64,000 nucleotides of DNA from assembly GCA_027704905.1 (NCBI GenBank), contig CM051001.1, positions 25,370,237 through 25,434,236 of the forward strand, read 5' to 3'. The position numbers were made by a program, and so were the translations under genes. The stretch is from Muraenolepis orangiensis. Its lineage: Eukaryota; Chordata; Actinopteri; Gadiformes; Muraenolepididae. Positions 1-15,834 of this stretch are shown in pieces (within the stretch, counting starts at the first letter, position 1; each line of letters opens with the position of its first letter). The notes under the pieces were generated by a model. The model saw nothing but the letters and a program-made list of their open reading frames with translations, did not search any database and was not told the origin of the DNA.

Positions 1-311
1 GTCTAACTCGTTGCTGGATCATCACCCTGATTTTCAGAAAGCCTCACGTTCGTATCAAGCTAAGTTCATTGTTGTTCTGCCTATTGATCCGCCGTGTTTT
101 GACCCTCGCCTGGATAACAACCTTGTTTTTGCCTTGCGTCTTTGTACCTCTGCCTCAACCCTCGACTACCTGTTACCAACCTCTGCTTGCCTTGACCACG
201 TTTTGGATTTGCCCTGTTTGTCCCTCTGCCTTGGATCCGACATTAAAGTACCTGTTCCATTTGACGTCTGTTCTCTCTGCTCTCGGGTCCCACCTACACC
301 CGGCCGTGACA
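1..311 (+). mobile_element. Partial LTR (3' 311 bp), Ty3/gypsy family 1
   Basis: This segment is the 3' part of a long terminal repeat. It matches, in the opposite orientation, the complete LTR at 1716-2206; position 1 here corresponds to about 2023 there. It ends in CGTGACA at 311, the CA end expected of an LTR. The gag-like frame begins 16 bases later. The left end of the LTR lies outside the window. The frame at 11-346 that crosses it is a chance reading of LTR sequence. Confidence 0.85.
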
Positions 312-327
312 GTATAATCGAGCCACG

Positions 328-771
328 ATGGACCCAGCGGAGCTGAAAAGGATGTTAGTTGCGATAAAGCTACAAGGCGCCCTGCTCGGGTCCCACCAAC
401 AGGACATTGGAGCCCTTCACCTCAGGTTCAATGCCGTTGCCGAGTCCCTTGCCTCTCTGACGACCAAGGTACGGGATCTGAGGGGCGCCGCTGCCCCACC
501 TCCAGTCGACCCCGCTCCCCCGCTCCTCCTGCTATCCCAGGACCTCCTCGCCATGAACCCAGACTACCAACAACTCAGGCCTACAACGGGGAACCTGGGA
601 CCTCCCGGTCCTTTCTGTCTCAATGCTCCCTGGCCATGGAGCTGCAGATCTCCATGTTCCCCATTCGTCTCACTACTCTCTGGAAGGGCCCGAGGATGGG
701 GAACACTAATGTGGGACACAGACTCGCCTTGTTGTGTCTCGGTTAGGGAATTTAGGTTAGGGACGAGATGA
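328..771 (+). pseudogene. Ty3/gypsy gag, N-terminal part (degenerate)
   Basis: This is the start of a Ty3/gypsy Gag protein, the structural protein that packages element RNA. The ATG at 328 lies just after the LTR end, where gag is expected. The first 60 residues (MDPAELKRML start, then a helical QQDIGALHLRFNAVAESLAS stretch) resemble the N-terminal coiled segment of fish sushi-like Gag and its domesticated mammalian relatives. A proline-rich linker follows. After about residue 75 the reading loses Gag character, and the frame moves to that of 768-1514. Much of the central capsid region appears deleted or frameshifted, so this is a dead copy. Confidence 0.75.
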
Positions 772-1514
772 GGCGGGTGTTCGATCGCTCTCTCTCTGAA
801 AGAGAAGCAGCGAGGGAATTACTCCGCCTTGGACAAGGTAACCGTTCTACTTTGATCGAGGTAGCCGGACATACTGATGCCCGTTTAAGGACTCGCTCTA
901 GGGCTTCACATCAGTTCATGGACTATCAGTTTCCCAGCGCTGTGGAGGACGAGCCCATGCAGTTAGGTAGAGCTAGGGTCTTGCTTGAGGAGCGTCAACG
1001 CCGGTGGGACACCCAGGCGTGCTTCTACTGTTGCCAGCAGGGCCACTTCAGTCAGCGCTGTCCCCGCAAACGCTCCAATCAACCCTCCTCAGTGGCGCTG
1101 GTGAGCATCACGCTCAAGTCAGCATCATTGACCAGGCAGTTTTTGACTGTTCAGATTCATCTTCCTAATCAGACGGTTTCTCTCCCCGCTCTCATTGATT
1201 CAGGAGCGTTCCGGAACTTCATTCAGGCCGCTACCATGAAGAAATATAACATCCGTGTCCAAGATTTAGATCACTCTCTGTCAGTCCACGCTCTCAACGG
1301 TCACACCCTCAACCCCGTCTTCCACGTCACCGAACCACTCACTCTGCAAGTGTCGGGTAATCACACAGAGGAGATTTCACTTTTTGTCATGGACCAGGCT
1401 CAGGTGGCCATTTTACTGGGATTACCCTGGTTAGCCAAGCACAATCCCCAGGTTAACTGGGAGTCAAGTACCATCACTGGTTGGAGTTATTTTTGCCTGG
1501 CTAACTGTCTATAG
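768..1514 (+). pseudogene. Ty3/gypsy Gag C-terminus (zinc knuckle) and protease
   Basis: This 248-codon frame continues the element. Its first 40 residues resemble the end of the capsid domain. A perfect CCHC zinc knuckle (C-x2-C-x4-H-x4-C, CFYCCQQGHFSQRC) at about residues 85-98 would bind RNA. The aspartic protease follows: LIDSGA carries the catalytic Asp at about residue 143, and LLGLPWLAKHNPQVNW is the conserved C-terminal protease block. The Gag-to-protease order without a stop is usual for this group. The frame ends in a stop after the protease; the frame at 1545-1715 picks up the start of pol. It is probably not functional, because gag upstream is broken and reverse transcriptase is missing. 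Confidence 0.85.
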
Positions 1515-1544
1515 GCGGCTGAATCTTCTAGTCAGTCCACTCCG

Positions 1545-1715
1545 TTGGCCAACGAAGAGTACCCGGACCTGTCTAAGGTTCCCACTGAATACACTGACTT
1601 AAAGTTGGTGTTCAGTAAGTCACCAGCCACGCCCTTACCCCCACACCGACCCTATGACGGCGCCATTGACCTGCTACCAGGCGCATCTCCTCCCAAGGGA
1701 CGCATCTACTCGCAC
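1545..1715 (+). pseudogene. Ty3/gypsy pol, start of reverse transcriptase region (truncated)
   Basis: About 57 codons match the linker that leads into reverse transcriptase in Ty3/gypsy elements: a YPDLSKVPTEYTDLKLVFSK stretch, then LPPHRPYDGAIDLLPG and the SPPKGRIYS block. The match stops at 1715, where the inverted LTR begins with TGTCACGG. All catalytic reverse transcriptase, RNase H and integrase sequence is therefore missing on this side. The break is an LTR joined head-on into pol, not a gradual decay. Confidence 0.8.
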
Positions 1716-2206
1716 TGTCACGGCCGGGTGTAGGTGGGACCCAAGAGCAGGGAGAACAGACGTCAAATGAAACAGGTGCTCTAATGTCGGATCCAAGGCA
1801 GAGGTACAGACAGGGCAAATCCAAAACGTGGTCAAGGCAAGCAGAGGTAGTCAGGTAGTTGAGGGTTGAGGTAGAGGTAGAAAGACGCAAGGCAAAAACA
1901 AGGTCGTTATCCAGGCAAGGGTCAAAACACGGCGGATCAATAGGCAGAACAATAATGAACTTAGCTTGATGCGAACGTGAGGCTTTCTGAAAATCAGGGT
2001 GATGATCCAGCAATGAGTTAGACAACAGACACGGCTTAAATACAGCTTGGGAATGAGGTGCGATTGACAACAGGTGAGTTGAGTAGGGAACGGCTGACAG
2101 GGAAAACACGGAGTGGCATCTTGGAACGGAGTCGTGACATCGCAGATCCAGGAAGCTAGCGGAGATCCAGGACTAAGAGCGTGAAGAGCTGGGTTGGATC
2201 GTGACA
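1716..2206 (-). mobile_element. Complete LTR, Ty3/gypsy family 1, inverted
   Basis: This 491-bp LTR reads on the minus strand from TGTCACGATCC at 2206 to CGGCCGTGACA at 1716, with the expected TG...CA ends. Its 3' 308 bases match the plus-strand LTR at 1-311 with few differences. The five bases flanking it (CGCAC on the left, AATAG on the right) do not match, so it does not look like a simple solo-LTR insertion. Its left edge cuts pol of the same kind of element. Part of a third family member is at 55,621-55,914. Confidence 0.85.
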
Positions 2207-2240
2207 AATAGAGATTGAATTGTAAAATAAGAGTGGTTCC

Positions 2241-2902
2241 ATCCATCCATCCATCCATCTTCTCCCGCTTATCCGAAATCGGGTCGCGGAGGTAGCAGCT
2301 CCAGCAGGGGACTCCAAACTTCCCTCTCCCTGGCAACATCGACTAGCTCTGACTGGGGGATCCCGAGGCGTTCCCAGGCCAGTGTGGAGATGTAATCACC
2401 CCACCTGTACCTCGGTCTGCCCCGTGGTCTCCTCCCAGTTGGATGTGCCTGGAAAACCTCCCTCGGGAGGCGACCAGGAAGCATCCTTACTAGATGCCCG
2501 AACCACCTCAACTGGCTCCTTTCTACGCGAAGGAGCAGCGGCTCTACTCCGAGTCTCTCACGAGTGACTGAGCTTCTCACCCTATCCCTCAGGGAGATAC
2601 CAGCCACCCTCCTGAGGAAACTCATTTCGGCCGCTTGAATTCGCGATCTCGTCCTTTCGGTCATTACCCATTGCTCATGGCCATAGGTGAGGGTAGGAAC
2701 GAAGACTGATCGGTAGATCGAGAGCTTTGCCTTCTGGCTCAGCTCTCTTTTGGTTACAACGGTGCGCCAAAGTGCACCCAATACCGCTCCCGCTGCACCT
2801 ATTCTCCTGTCAATCTCACGCTCCATCCTCCCCTCACTCGAGAACAAGACCCCGAGATACTTGAACTCCTTCACTTGGGATAAGGACTCCCTCCCTACTT
2901 GG
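2241..2902 (-). mobile_element. Rex3-like RTE LINE, 5'-truncated, 662 bp
   Basis: This is a non-LTR retrotransposon fragment read on the minus strand. It ends in GATG repeats (ATCC repeats on the plus strand at 2241-2259), the known 3' tail of fish Rex3 elements. It is flanked by a perfect 11-bp target duplication, AGAGTGGTTCC, at 2230-2240 and 2903-2913. The truncation falls in the C-terminal part of the reverse transcriptase frame. Three copies in this window (here, 22,385-25,007 and 44,864-44,939) share the same 3' end. Family assignment rests on recognition of the protein and tail; the target duplication is seen directly. Confidence 0.9.
2269..2874 (-). pseudogene. Rex3-like reverse transcriptase, C-terminal domain
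   Basis: This uninterrupted 201-residue frame contains the C-terminal region downstream of the reverse transcriptase catalytic core. It begins just before the FKYLGVLFSSEGRMEREIDR block and continues through LTYGHEQWVMTERTRSRIQ, the SQLRWFGHLVRM block and RPRGRPRYRW to the LLPPRPDFG end typical of the group. The catalytic palm motifs lie 5' of the truncation, so this copy cannot make an active enzyme. It differs from the copy at 22,405-23,241 at only a handful of residues, so both derive from a recently active lineage. Confidence 0.9.
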
Positions 2903-3058
2903 AGAGTGGTTCCGATACAGAAAATACCAACAATTCAGTCGTCAGGATCCATTTGCTGCATTCATATTTTACAAAGTTTTGGAAATGGGCTAGCCCAATA
3001 TTCACTGATTCTGTACACACAATCGGCCAATACGTGAGTTCACCTGCATCAGAATCAG

Positions 3059-3094
3059 TATCAGGTATCAGGTATCAGGTATCAGGTATCAGGT
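3059..3094. repeat. Minisatellite, about five ATCAGGT units
   Basis: The 7-base unit ATCAGGT is repeated about five times without interruption. A 60-bp translated frame crosses it by chance. The flanks 2914-3058 and 3095-4402 hold no recognisable gene; 3600-3670 is rich in CCCCACGCC-type sequence. Confidence 0.9.
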
Positions 3095-4402
3095 TTCTTG
3101 CCACAGAAAAATGAAAGGCCTACATTTAACCATTGGGAGGAAGTACTCAATTATTTTTGAAGTCTATAGTTATGCCTGAAAACTGTGCAAGACTAAAAAG
3201 GCAACTAAAGCAAAATTGCTGTTAAAGGGAGAATTTCTCTTTGACCTAAATCATTTTGCACACAAAAAGAAAAATAATATAAATAATGTACGTGCATATT
3301 TTTGGGTGAAGATTGACATTAAATGGGTGTTCAAATACTTGAACACCAATAATACTTGAACACCCATGTTTTCTCTACATGGGTTTGACTTATGGGTTCT
3401 GTTATTCATAGGAAAGATTTCCAGAACGTGTACGCTCGTGTTCAGATTTACCGAATATTTACATTTTCAAGTACCCCCTGCGATCCTTCACGTGTACCCC
3501 TGTTGGGGAACCACTGCCCTACTCCAATGTGTGGTTTGTGAAGTGAAGAAATGCAATGGTAGAACCACACCACTATGTCAGTGCCTGAACATGATTTGAG
3601 GTCCATATAATAGGCAATCATAGCGTGCCCTATACACACCCCACGCCACCACACCCCACGCCCATATGCACAGCGGTGGTCGTCAACATTGCATTCATTC
3701 CATTTTTCCCCAAATTGAATTTAAAAGGTGTAGTGCATCTCACCGAAACCAGACACCGCACATCTTATCAGAGCCAGACACTGATCTCATCGAAACCAGA
3801 CACACCACTCTATGAAAACCAGATGCACGAAAGCACGCATGCACACATGAAAACACGCACGCACAGGCGGGATGATTAAATGGTGTATGTCTGCTCTCCT
3901 CTCCCCTGCTTTGATCTGTTAATTACAATCAAAGTGGCAGGGGTCTGATGATCAGCAGCAGGGCAGGGGAAGATCTCCCTGGATGTTACACAACACACTG
4001 GGGGAACAAAAGGCCCAGAGAGAGCCGAGGCAGACGAGAGAGGATCGGCTTGAGGACACAGCGGGGCTCCTCTAGGGCGTGGAGAGAACCCTAATCCGTA
4101 TGGGGAGGAACCTCTCCCATGAGTCTCTTTTTTCCACTGCGACAAACTGTTATGGTTATCTTTAAGAAATGGACACATTGACGGATCCTTATTATCAAGA
4201 GTAACAATTTGAATTTGGTGTGAAATATGGGTTGTAAATGCTGCCATTGTCACAGCCCTATAACTCATGGCAACGCCGCTGCACACAAAGCGGAAAAACA
4301 AAACAAGGCTTACTCCTAAATTATATTTCCCCTCACACCCAGATCAACTCCAACGCACGCTAACGTGTTGATTTATCAAGCCAATTGATCATTTTTAATT
4401 GA

Positions 4403-4505
4403 TAAGTTTTTATAACTGCTGTCTGTCGTTGGGTATTGCACATTGCACAGAATACATTGCTTATACTTGTGTAAACTGTGAAGTGACAATAAACTTAACT
4501 TGAAC
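4403..4505 (+). mobile_element. LINE 3' tail (L2/CR1-type), short fragment
   Basis: About 100 bases match the end of the longer LINE fragment at 25,700-26,262. Shared blocks include ACTGCTGTCTGTCGT, GGGTATTGCACAT, ACTTGTGTAAACTGTGAAG and GACAATAAACTT, followed by a degenerate ACTTG-type tail. Such very short 3' ends are typical of 5'-truncated LINE insertions. No clear target duplication was found. Confidence 0.7.
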
Positions 4506-4628
4506 ATGAACTTGGATAATGCGATGTTGACATAGACATGGAAGAATCCCCCCTATATTTATTCACTGCAATAAACCCTTAAGACTGATTAAATAATAGC
4601 ACCGACATAATCCAACAAATCAAAACAG

Positions 4629-4656
4629 CTCTGTCATGAACCGCAGCATGACAGAG
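4629..4656. other. Perfect 10-bp hairpin with 8-base loop
   Basis: CTCTGTCATG (4629-4638) and CATGACAGAG (4647-4656) are exact reverse complements around an 8-base loop. It lies about 200 bases left of the second Ty3/gypsy region. No U-run or coding context assigns it a role. Confidence 0.6.
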
Positions 4657-4854
4657 TGAACCGGGAATTTAGATTTTTTTTCCCGTGGTTTTATGACCCA
4701 CTGTGAACTTATTTTTCAGCCCAGTCGTTGTAGTAGCGAGGGCGTAAAGGTAGCTTTTATTTTATCTCATTTATCTGGCAGAGCACGGGCCACCACAATT
4801 TTTTTTCATAATTCAGAGCTATCCGCCTACAGTTGATTCATTAAGGAATTTAAG

Positions 4855-5384
4855 TTTGTTTTTGACCACACATTCGATGGCCAGGATGCTGCTACCCGAC
4901 TCCACTCTGTCTCTCAGGGCTCTCAGTCTGTGCCCGATTACACCGTGGACTTCCGCATCTTAGCCGCAGAGAGTGGGTGGGATGATAGAGCCCTGCAGAG
5001 CACATATAGACGGGGACTGAGTGAGGCGATAAAGGATGGTATCTTGAGGGATAGACCTAATAGCCTTAACGATCTGATATCAGTCGCCCTGTTGATGGCC
5101 CAATGACTTGCGGAGAGGGACCATGAGTCAGGTCGTCATTCCTCTTCTCCTACTCACCATACCCCTTCCTATGCTGTGTTTCCTGTGACTCCCCGTAGAC
5201 CTCCTCCCTCACATCCCCAGACCCTGACAATGGCGGAGCCGATGCAGGTGGGTCGCTCCCAACTATACATGGAGGAGCGAGAACAGCTTTTCCGGGACCG
5301 ACTCTGCCTCTATTGTGGACAGGCCGGACACCTCATCCGAACCTGTCCTACCCAACCCCAGACACCTAAAGGCCAGGCTCGCTA
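4855..5384 (+). pseudogene. Ty3/gypsy Gag, capsid part and zinc knuckle
   Basis: Read in one frame from about 4855, the translation has the capsid blocks of fish sushi-like Gag: FDHTFDGQDAATRL, then QSVPDYTVDFRILAAESGWD and the short block around GLSEAIKDGIL. A TGA interrupts it near 5104. A further stretch carries AEPMQVGRSQLYMEEREQLF and a perfect CCHC knuckle, CLYCGQAGHLIRTC, just before the stop at 5383. The knuckle would bind RNA during particle assembly. The start of gag and its LTR are missing. Confidence 0.8.
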
Positions 5385-5399
5385 GGTCTGGGAACCCTG

Positions 5400-5870
5400 G
5401 TGAGCCTGATGACCTTTCCTCCCAACCAACGGCAGTCTAGGAACAGACTTGTCCCTGTCATGCTGTCCTGGGAACAGGAGTCTCTCTCCGTTGGAGCCCT
5501 CATCGACTCTGGAGCGAATGAGGGTGTCATAGACACCACCTTGGCCAAGCAGGCAAGGATCTCCTTGTTGTCCCGCCTCTCGACAAACCCCTCACTGTTC
5601 ACGCCTTGGATGGCCATCCCCTGGTCCCAGTCACTCAGAGCACTGCTTCCATAAGCCTGTCCATTTCAGGAATCCACCACGAGTCCACCTGGTTCCTAGT
5701 CGTTCCCCACCGCTCCACTGGTCCTTGGCAGACCCTGGCACGGGAGACACAATCCCCACATTTGCTTAATCTCGAGCAGCATCATCGGGTGGAGTTCTTC
5801 CTGCCATGCCAACTGCCTGCGGTTAGCTACTCCTCTTGCCTCAGTCCTCAGACCCGCGCCTTCCACTCCT
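5400..5870 (+). pseudogene. Ty3/gypsy aspartic protease remnant
   Basis: The frame at 5400-5654 contains the catalytic block ALIDSGANEGVID at about residue 34, with the DSG triad of retroviral-type proteases. The rest of the protease continues in another frame (5606-5872), where ESTWFLVVPHRS resembles the region around the second conserved block. The frame change near 5610 disables it. Pol continues downstream from about 5880 with VFSKERSLSLPPHRPYD-like sequence in a third frame. Confidence 0.75.
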
Positions 5871-5879
5871 GATCTCTCC

Positions 5880-6960
5880 GGAGTTCCGTCTATGTACCAC
5901 GACCTGGCTGAGGTGTTCAGTAAGGAGCGCTCCCTTTCCCTTCCACCTCATCGTCCCTATGACTGCCCCATAGACCTCCTCCCTGGCGGCTGTACAACTT
6001 CTCGGTTCCTAAAAAGACTGTCATGCTGAGTTACATTACTGAATCCCTGGCATCAGGAATCATCCGCCCTTTTTCTTCTCCGGTGGCAGCAGGGGTTTAT
6101 TTTGTTAAGAAGAAGGGCGGTGACCTAAGACTTTGCATAGACTGTCAGGCCCTGAATGACATCATGGTAAAGAATCGTTACCCCTTACGGTTGATGAGCT
6201 CCATGTTCGAACCCTTGACGCCATTTTCACTAAAGTAGACATCCGCAACGCCTACCACCTCGTTTGCATAAGGGAGGGGGACGAGTGGAAGATGGCATTC
6301 AATACCCACCTCGGACACTTGCATGCACATACACAATGCCATTCGGGTTGACCAACGCCCCGGCTGTTTTTCAGGCCTGGTCAACAATCTCCTCCGGGAT
6401 ATGCTCAATGTGTTCGTGGTGGTGTATTTGGATGACATTTCAATTTTTTATTGGTCACAGATGGAGCACCGGCAGCACGTTCGCTTGGTTCTCCAATGTC
6501 TCCTGGAGAACAAGCTGTTCGTCAAGGCGGAGAAGTCACTCCACATTGTGGAGAGCCGACCCCAGAAAGATTCAGGCTGTGGAGGAGTGGCCCAACCCAG
6601 TGGCCCGACACAGAAAGCAACTGCGCCACTTTCAGGGGTTCGCAAACTTCTACCGGCATTTAATTCGGGGTTTCAGCCGTGTGGCCGCTCCTCCCACGGC
6701 CCTTACTTCCACTCTTCGCTCCTTCTCCTGGTCCCCAGAGGCTGATTCTGCCTTCTCTGCCTTGAAGAGCCTGTTTACCACAATACCTCTGATGAGGGCA
6801 TTGGGGCTATCCTCTCCCAGAGGCTGGCGGAGGACGAGAAGCTCCATCCCTGTGCCTATTTCTCTCGACGCTTTAGTCCAGGATGGGGCCGGGGGGCTAA
6901 TTCCCAGGGTTCACACAGCTGTGGGTGTTCAGCATAATGACTTCTATGTATTGAAGTACG
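5880..6960 (+). pseudogene. Ty3/gypsy reverse transcriptase and start of RNase H, frameshifted
   Basis: The pieces spell reverse transcriptase in order across three frames. ITESLASGIIRPFSSPVAAG and FVKKKGGDLRLCIDCQALN are at 6035-6160, KVDIRNAYHLVCIREGDEWK is at about 6233-6292, and the catalytic VVVYLDDI motif (two Asp) is at about 6418-6441. NFYRHLIRGFS then marks the connection domain near 6645-6680, and SWSPEADSAFSALKSLF near 6728-6778 marks the approach to RNase H. Integrase is absent. At least three frameshifts are needed to read it through, so no active enzyme is possible. Confidence 0.85.
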
Positions 6961-7228
6961 TTTGCTCATTATCTTCGTTACATCGTAACATCAATTTTGT
7001 ATGGACCTGATGTTTATATATACGAACACATACAATACACCCATACGCATACAAATCATCATATGCCTACAATTATGTACTATGTGGCCATGTTCAAACT
7101 ATTAAGTTGTATTATGACACATGATCCCTCGCCCTTTGGATTATTTCAACTCCAATACACCCCTTTAAAGACTCGGATCCTTAACTATCCTTTTTTTATG
7201 AAAGGGATGTGACTTCCATGGTATGTTA

Positions 7229-8271
7229 GGGTACGTTCCCACTGTCGTGCGATCCGTTACGAACGCCACGATTGGCCATTCGTAGCTGATCGTGATTTCT
7301 CTGAAATTTCAGGTTTGGATACGAGGTGATGTGAGTCGATACGTTCTGATACGAATTGTTGCGCTCGGATGCGATCTGGTCACGATTTGTCAATTTCAGG
7401 TGTCACGATCTGTCATGGTCTGATCTCCTGTTCAGATACGATCACATACATTCCGATAGGATTGTTTCGATCCAGTTCGATTGGGTCTCGATCTGACATG
7501 ATCATCACGATGGGATTCCCCGAATTGGGATGATCTGGTACGTGCAGATACGTTCCGATACGTTCATCACGAACCGATGCGCTCCGTTACCATAGGATAC
7601 GATTGTGGTCGCGATGTCTTTCACGCTCATGATCGAGGGTGATCACGACTTGAGCTACGACTGGACCCGACGGGTATATATACAGCCCGACTGACCATGG
7701 ACATCATTGTTTCTTGAACTTGTACAGAGTGAACACTACAACCCTCAACCATTGATGATGGCAGGAGTTGCGGATCTTGTCCGGTATATATATGGGCACG
7801 AGAACTCGTAACAGATCGTGAGCGTTCGTGTAAAAACGTAAGTACTCGTATCTACTCGCATTTACTCGCATCTTCTCGTATAAACTCGTATCTGCTCGTG
7901 AGTCATTCGTGTCAGGTCTTGAGCAATGGGACCCGACAGAGCGTAACAGATTGTGGGAGATTGCAACACATCTCAACAGAGCGTGGTGTTTGTCTTGTCT
8001 AAGATCGATCCCGATCACCACGATTTGGAAGCACTATTAGATGCGATCTGTCGCATTACGATGCAATACGATCTGATACGATGATCCCGATTGACAATTG
8101 ATAGTGTTGATCGTAGAAAAATGTTGAGCCGTTCAAAAAGTTTATACGATTAACACGATTGCCACGACTGACCTCAAGATCTGATAAGATCTGATAGGAT
8201 CACCACGATTACTCCACGATTAAGACCACGATTTCAATCGTGCCGCGAATCGTGATAGTGGGAACGTAGCA
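7229..8271. mobile_element. Non-autonomous TIR element 1, TTA duplication, CGAT-rich
   Basis: The termini are inverted repeats: TACGTTCCCACTGTCGTG on the left and its near-complement CACGAT...AGTGGGAACGTA on the right. Both are flanked by TTA (7226-7228 and 8272-8274). The 1043-bp interior has no transposase. It is packed with variants of CACGAT, GATACG, CGATCTG and TACGAA. A TATA-like GGGTATATATACAG occurs at 7674-7687. A 3-base TTA/TAA target duplication is typical of PIF/Harbinger transposons, and dense subterminal motifs can be transposase-binding sites; both assignments are inference. The frame at 7704-8021 on the minus strand is fortuitous. Confidence 0.7.
7843..7902. repeat. Six 10-bp CTCG units inside TIR element 1
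   Basis: Six consecutive 10-base units, starting TACTCGTATC, TACTCGCATT and TACTCGCATC, all keep CTCG at the same place. The spacing is close to one turn of the DNA helix, so the shared motif would face one side of the double helix. Looser copies of the same motif continue for some distance on both sides. Confidence 0.8.
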
Positions 8272-8488
8272 TTAAACATTAAACAACATGATTTTTTTGC
8301 GAAACCTGTCTATAGATATTTAAAACTGCTGATGCATAATAAACCTTCAGCTCTTCTTCTGGCTTGCTAAAGGGTTCATTTGTCAGCTCTCCTGGAATGT
8401 CAAAAAAATAATAATACAGAAGAGACATTTAATGTAAGGGGTACTGCATACCCCTGCTCACTACCTGTTTCTACTTGTATACTTACCT

Positions 8489-8490
<2 letters not shown>

Positions 8491-8528
<38 letters not shown>
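8491..8528. repeat. TA microsatellite
   Basis: An uninterrupted TA run of 19 dinucleotides. The frame crossing it at 8380-8565 is spurious. Confidence 0.95.
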
Positions 8529-14870
<6,342 letters not shown>

Positions 14871-14965
14871 CATCTGTCAATACATTTTGATTTAATTTGA
14901 TTTCATTTAGTTACCGTATTGACCCGAATATAAGACGACCCCGATTATAAGACGACCCCTCTTTT

Positions 14966-15433
14966 TCAAGACTCATTTTTGGAAAAAAAATAAAAATAAA
15001 AATTTGAAGACCAAATATTTTTTTTATAAAGAAAATAATTTTGAAACGTCAGCCATGCTTGCAAGATCCATTCACAGAGCAAACGTACTGCAGGCTTTTG
15101 GATTTTTCCAGACGGTGTCAGTGCGTGATTAGCAGCCAGGAGCCACTCTGTGGACCTCTTGCGCAGATGAACCTTGAATGGTTTGTTAACGACCACATCC
15201 AACACCTGCAGCTGGCTTGTCATTCCGCCCGGTATGATCACTAGGTCACCATTCAACTCTTTCACTTGCTTTTTGACTGGCGTTTTGAAGTGTCCACGGA
15301 AAGCATCCAGAATCAACATGTTCCTCTTCTTTCTGAGTCCCCCACGCCGTCTGCCCCACACCACCTTGAGCCAGTCCACCACAAGCTCCGTCTCCATCCA
15401 GCCCTTTGCCTGGGCACTACGATAATCCCCCAC
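14966..15433 (-). pseudogene. pogo-like transposase, DDE C-terminal part
   Basis: This 155-residue frame carries the second and third catalytic blocks of a pogo-type integrase fold: MLILDAFRGHF (second Asp) at about residues 39-49 and GGMTSQLQVLDVVVNKPFK (third Asp) at about 68-86. The order and spacing match the DDE_1 superfamily shared with jerky and CENP-B-like proteins. A frameshift between about 15,433 and 15,499 separates it from the first Asp. The frame ends near the right terminus in AT-rich sequence. The whole protein is shorter than the roughly 500 residues usual in the family, so it is dead. Confidence 0.85.
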
Positions 15434-15498
15434 GTACGGGGGCCATCTGCGAGGCGCGTTAACATGACAGTTACTCGGCTCTTCTCGTTTCCAGTAGA

Positions 15499-15834
15499 TC
15501 AGTAGATCACTGATTTGTCGCCTTTCCTATGCCCAGTGACAGATGTTGGCATGTCAAAATACACAGGCGTTTGATCAGCATTGCCCATCTGATCAAGGGG
15601 GTATGAGTGCTTCTTCCTTAACTTGATCACATATCGCTGATAAGACAGTAGCTTCTCTCTGAAGTCTGAGGGCAGGCGCTGGGCTTGTCCTGCGTCGCAA
15701 TGACAGGTGTTTGATGTCTCTGCTTCGTTTATCACCATTATCTTAAAATTGGCATCGTAACTTCGTCTCTCCTGTTTATTAACTTGCCCTACTTTTGAGC
15801 CACTTTTTTCAAGTTGGTCGCTGTGTCTCTCCAT
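15499..15834 (-). pseudogene. pogo-like transposase, N-terminal part
   Basis: This 111-residue frame starts with ATG at 15,834. Residues 21-40 (ERRSYDANFKIMVINEAET) match the start of the helix-turn-helix DNA-binding domain of pogo/POGK-type transposases, but the middle of the protein is shortened: it jumps by about residue 55 to SDFREKLLSYQRYV and then NADQTPVYFDMP, the block that holds the first catalytic Asp of the DDE/DDD domain. The frame ends soon after GDKSVIY. The rest is in another frame at 14,966-15,433. The CENP-B-type second DNA-binding domain appears to be missing. Confidence 0.85.

Larger units (their letters stand above)
4855..6960 (+). mobile_element. Ty3/gypsy internal region, second copy, no LTRs
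   Basis: A decayed gag-protease-reverse transcriptase region runs left to right. Capsid-like sequence is at 4855-5105, a CCHC knuckle at about 5308-5350, protease at about 5490-5570, reverse transcriptase at about 5990-6450 and the RNase H approach at about 6550-6900. Several frame changes and stops (for example the TGA inside gag at about 5104) show it is dead. No LTR was found at either side, and it fades around 6960. The gag differs from the 328-1514 copy (different knuckle and protease flanks), so it is a separate family or an older lineage. Confidence 0.85.

Noticed and set aside
1612..2339. Two overlapping minus-strand frames of 162-165 codons
   Set aside because: They run through LTR sequence and into the Rex3 end. 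They match the shadow frames in the other LTR copies and carry no protein domain.
7674..7806. TATA-like boxes in the middle of TIR element 1 as a gene promoter
   Set aside because: No coding frame follows in either direction. TATA-like strings are frequent in this AT-rich DNA.
15041..15505. Plus-strand frames of 67-83 codons
   Set aside because: They are antisense to the pogo transposase pieces on the minus strand.
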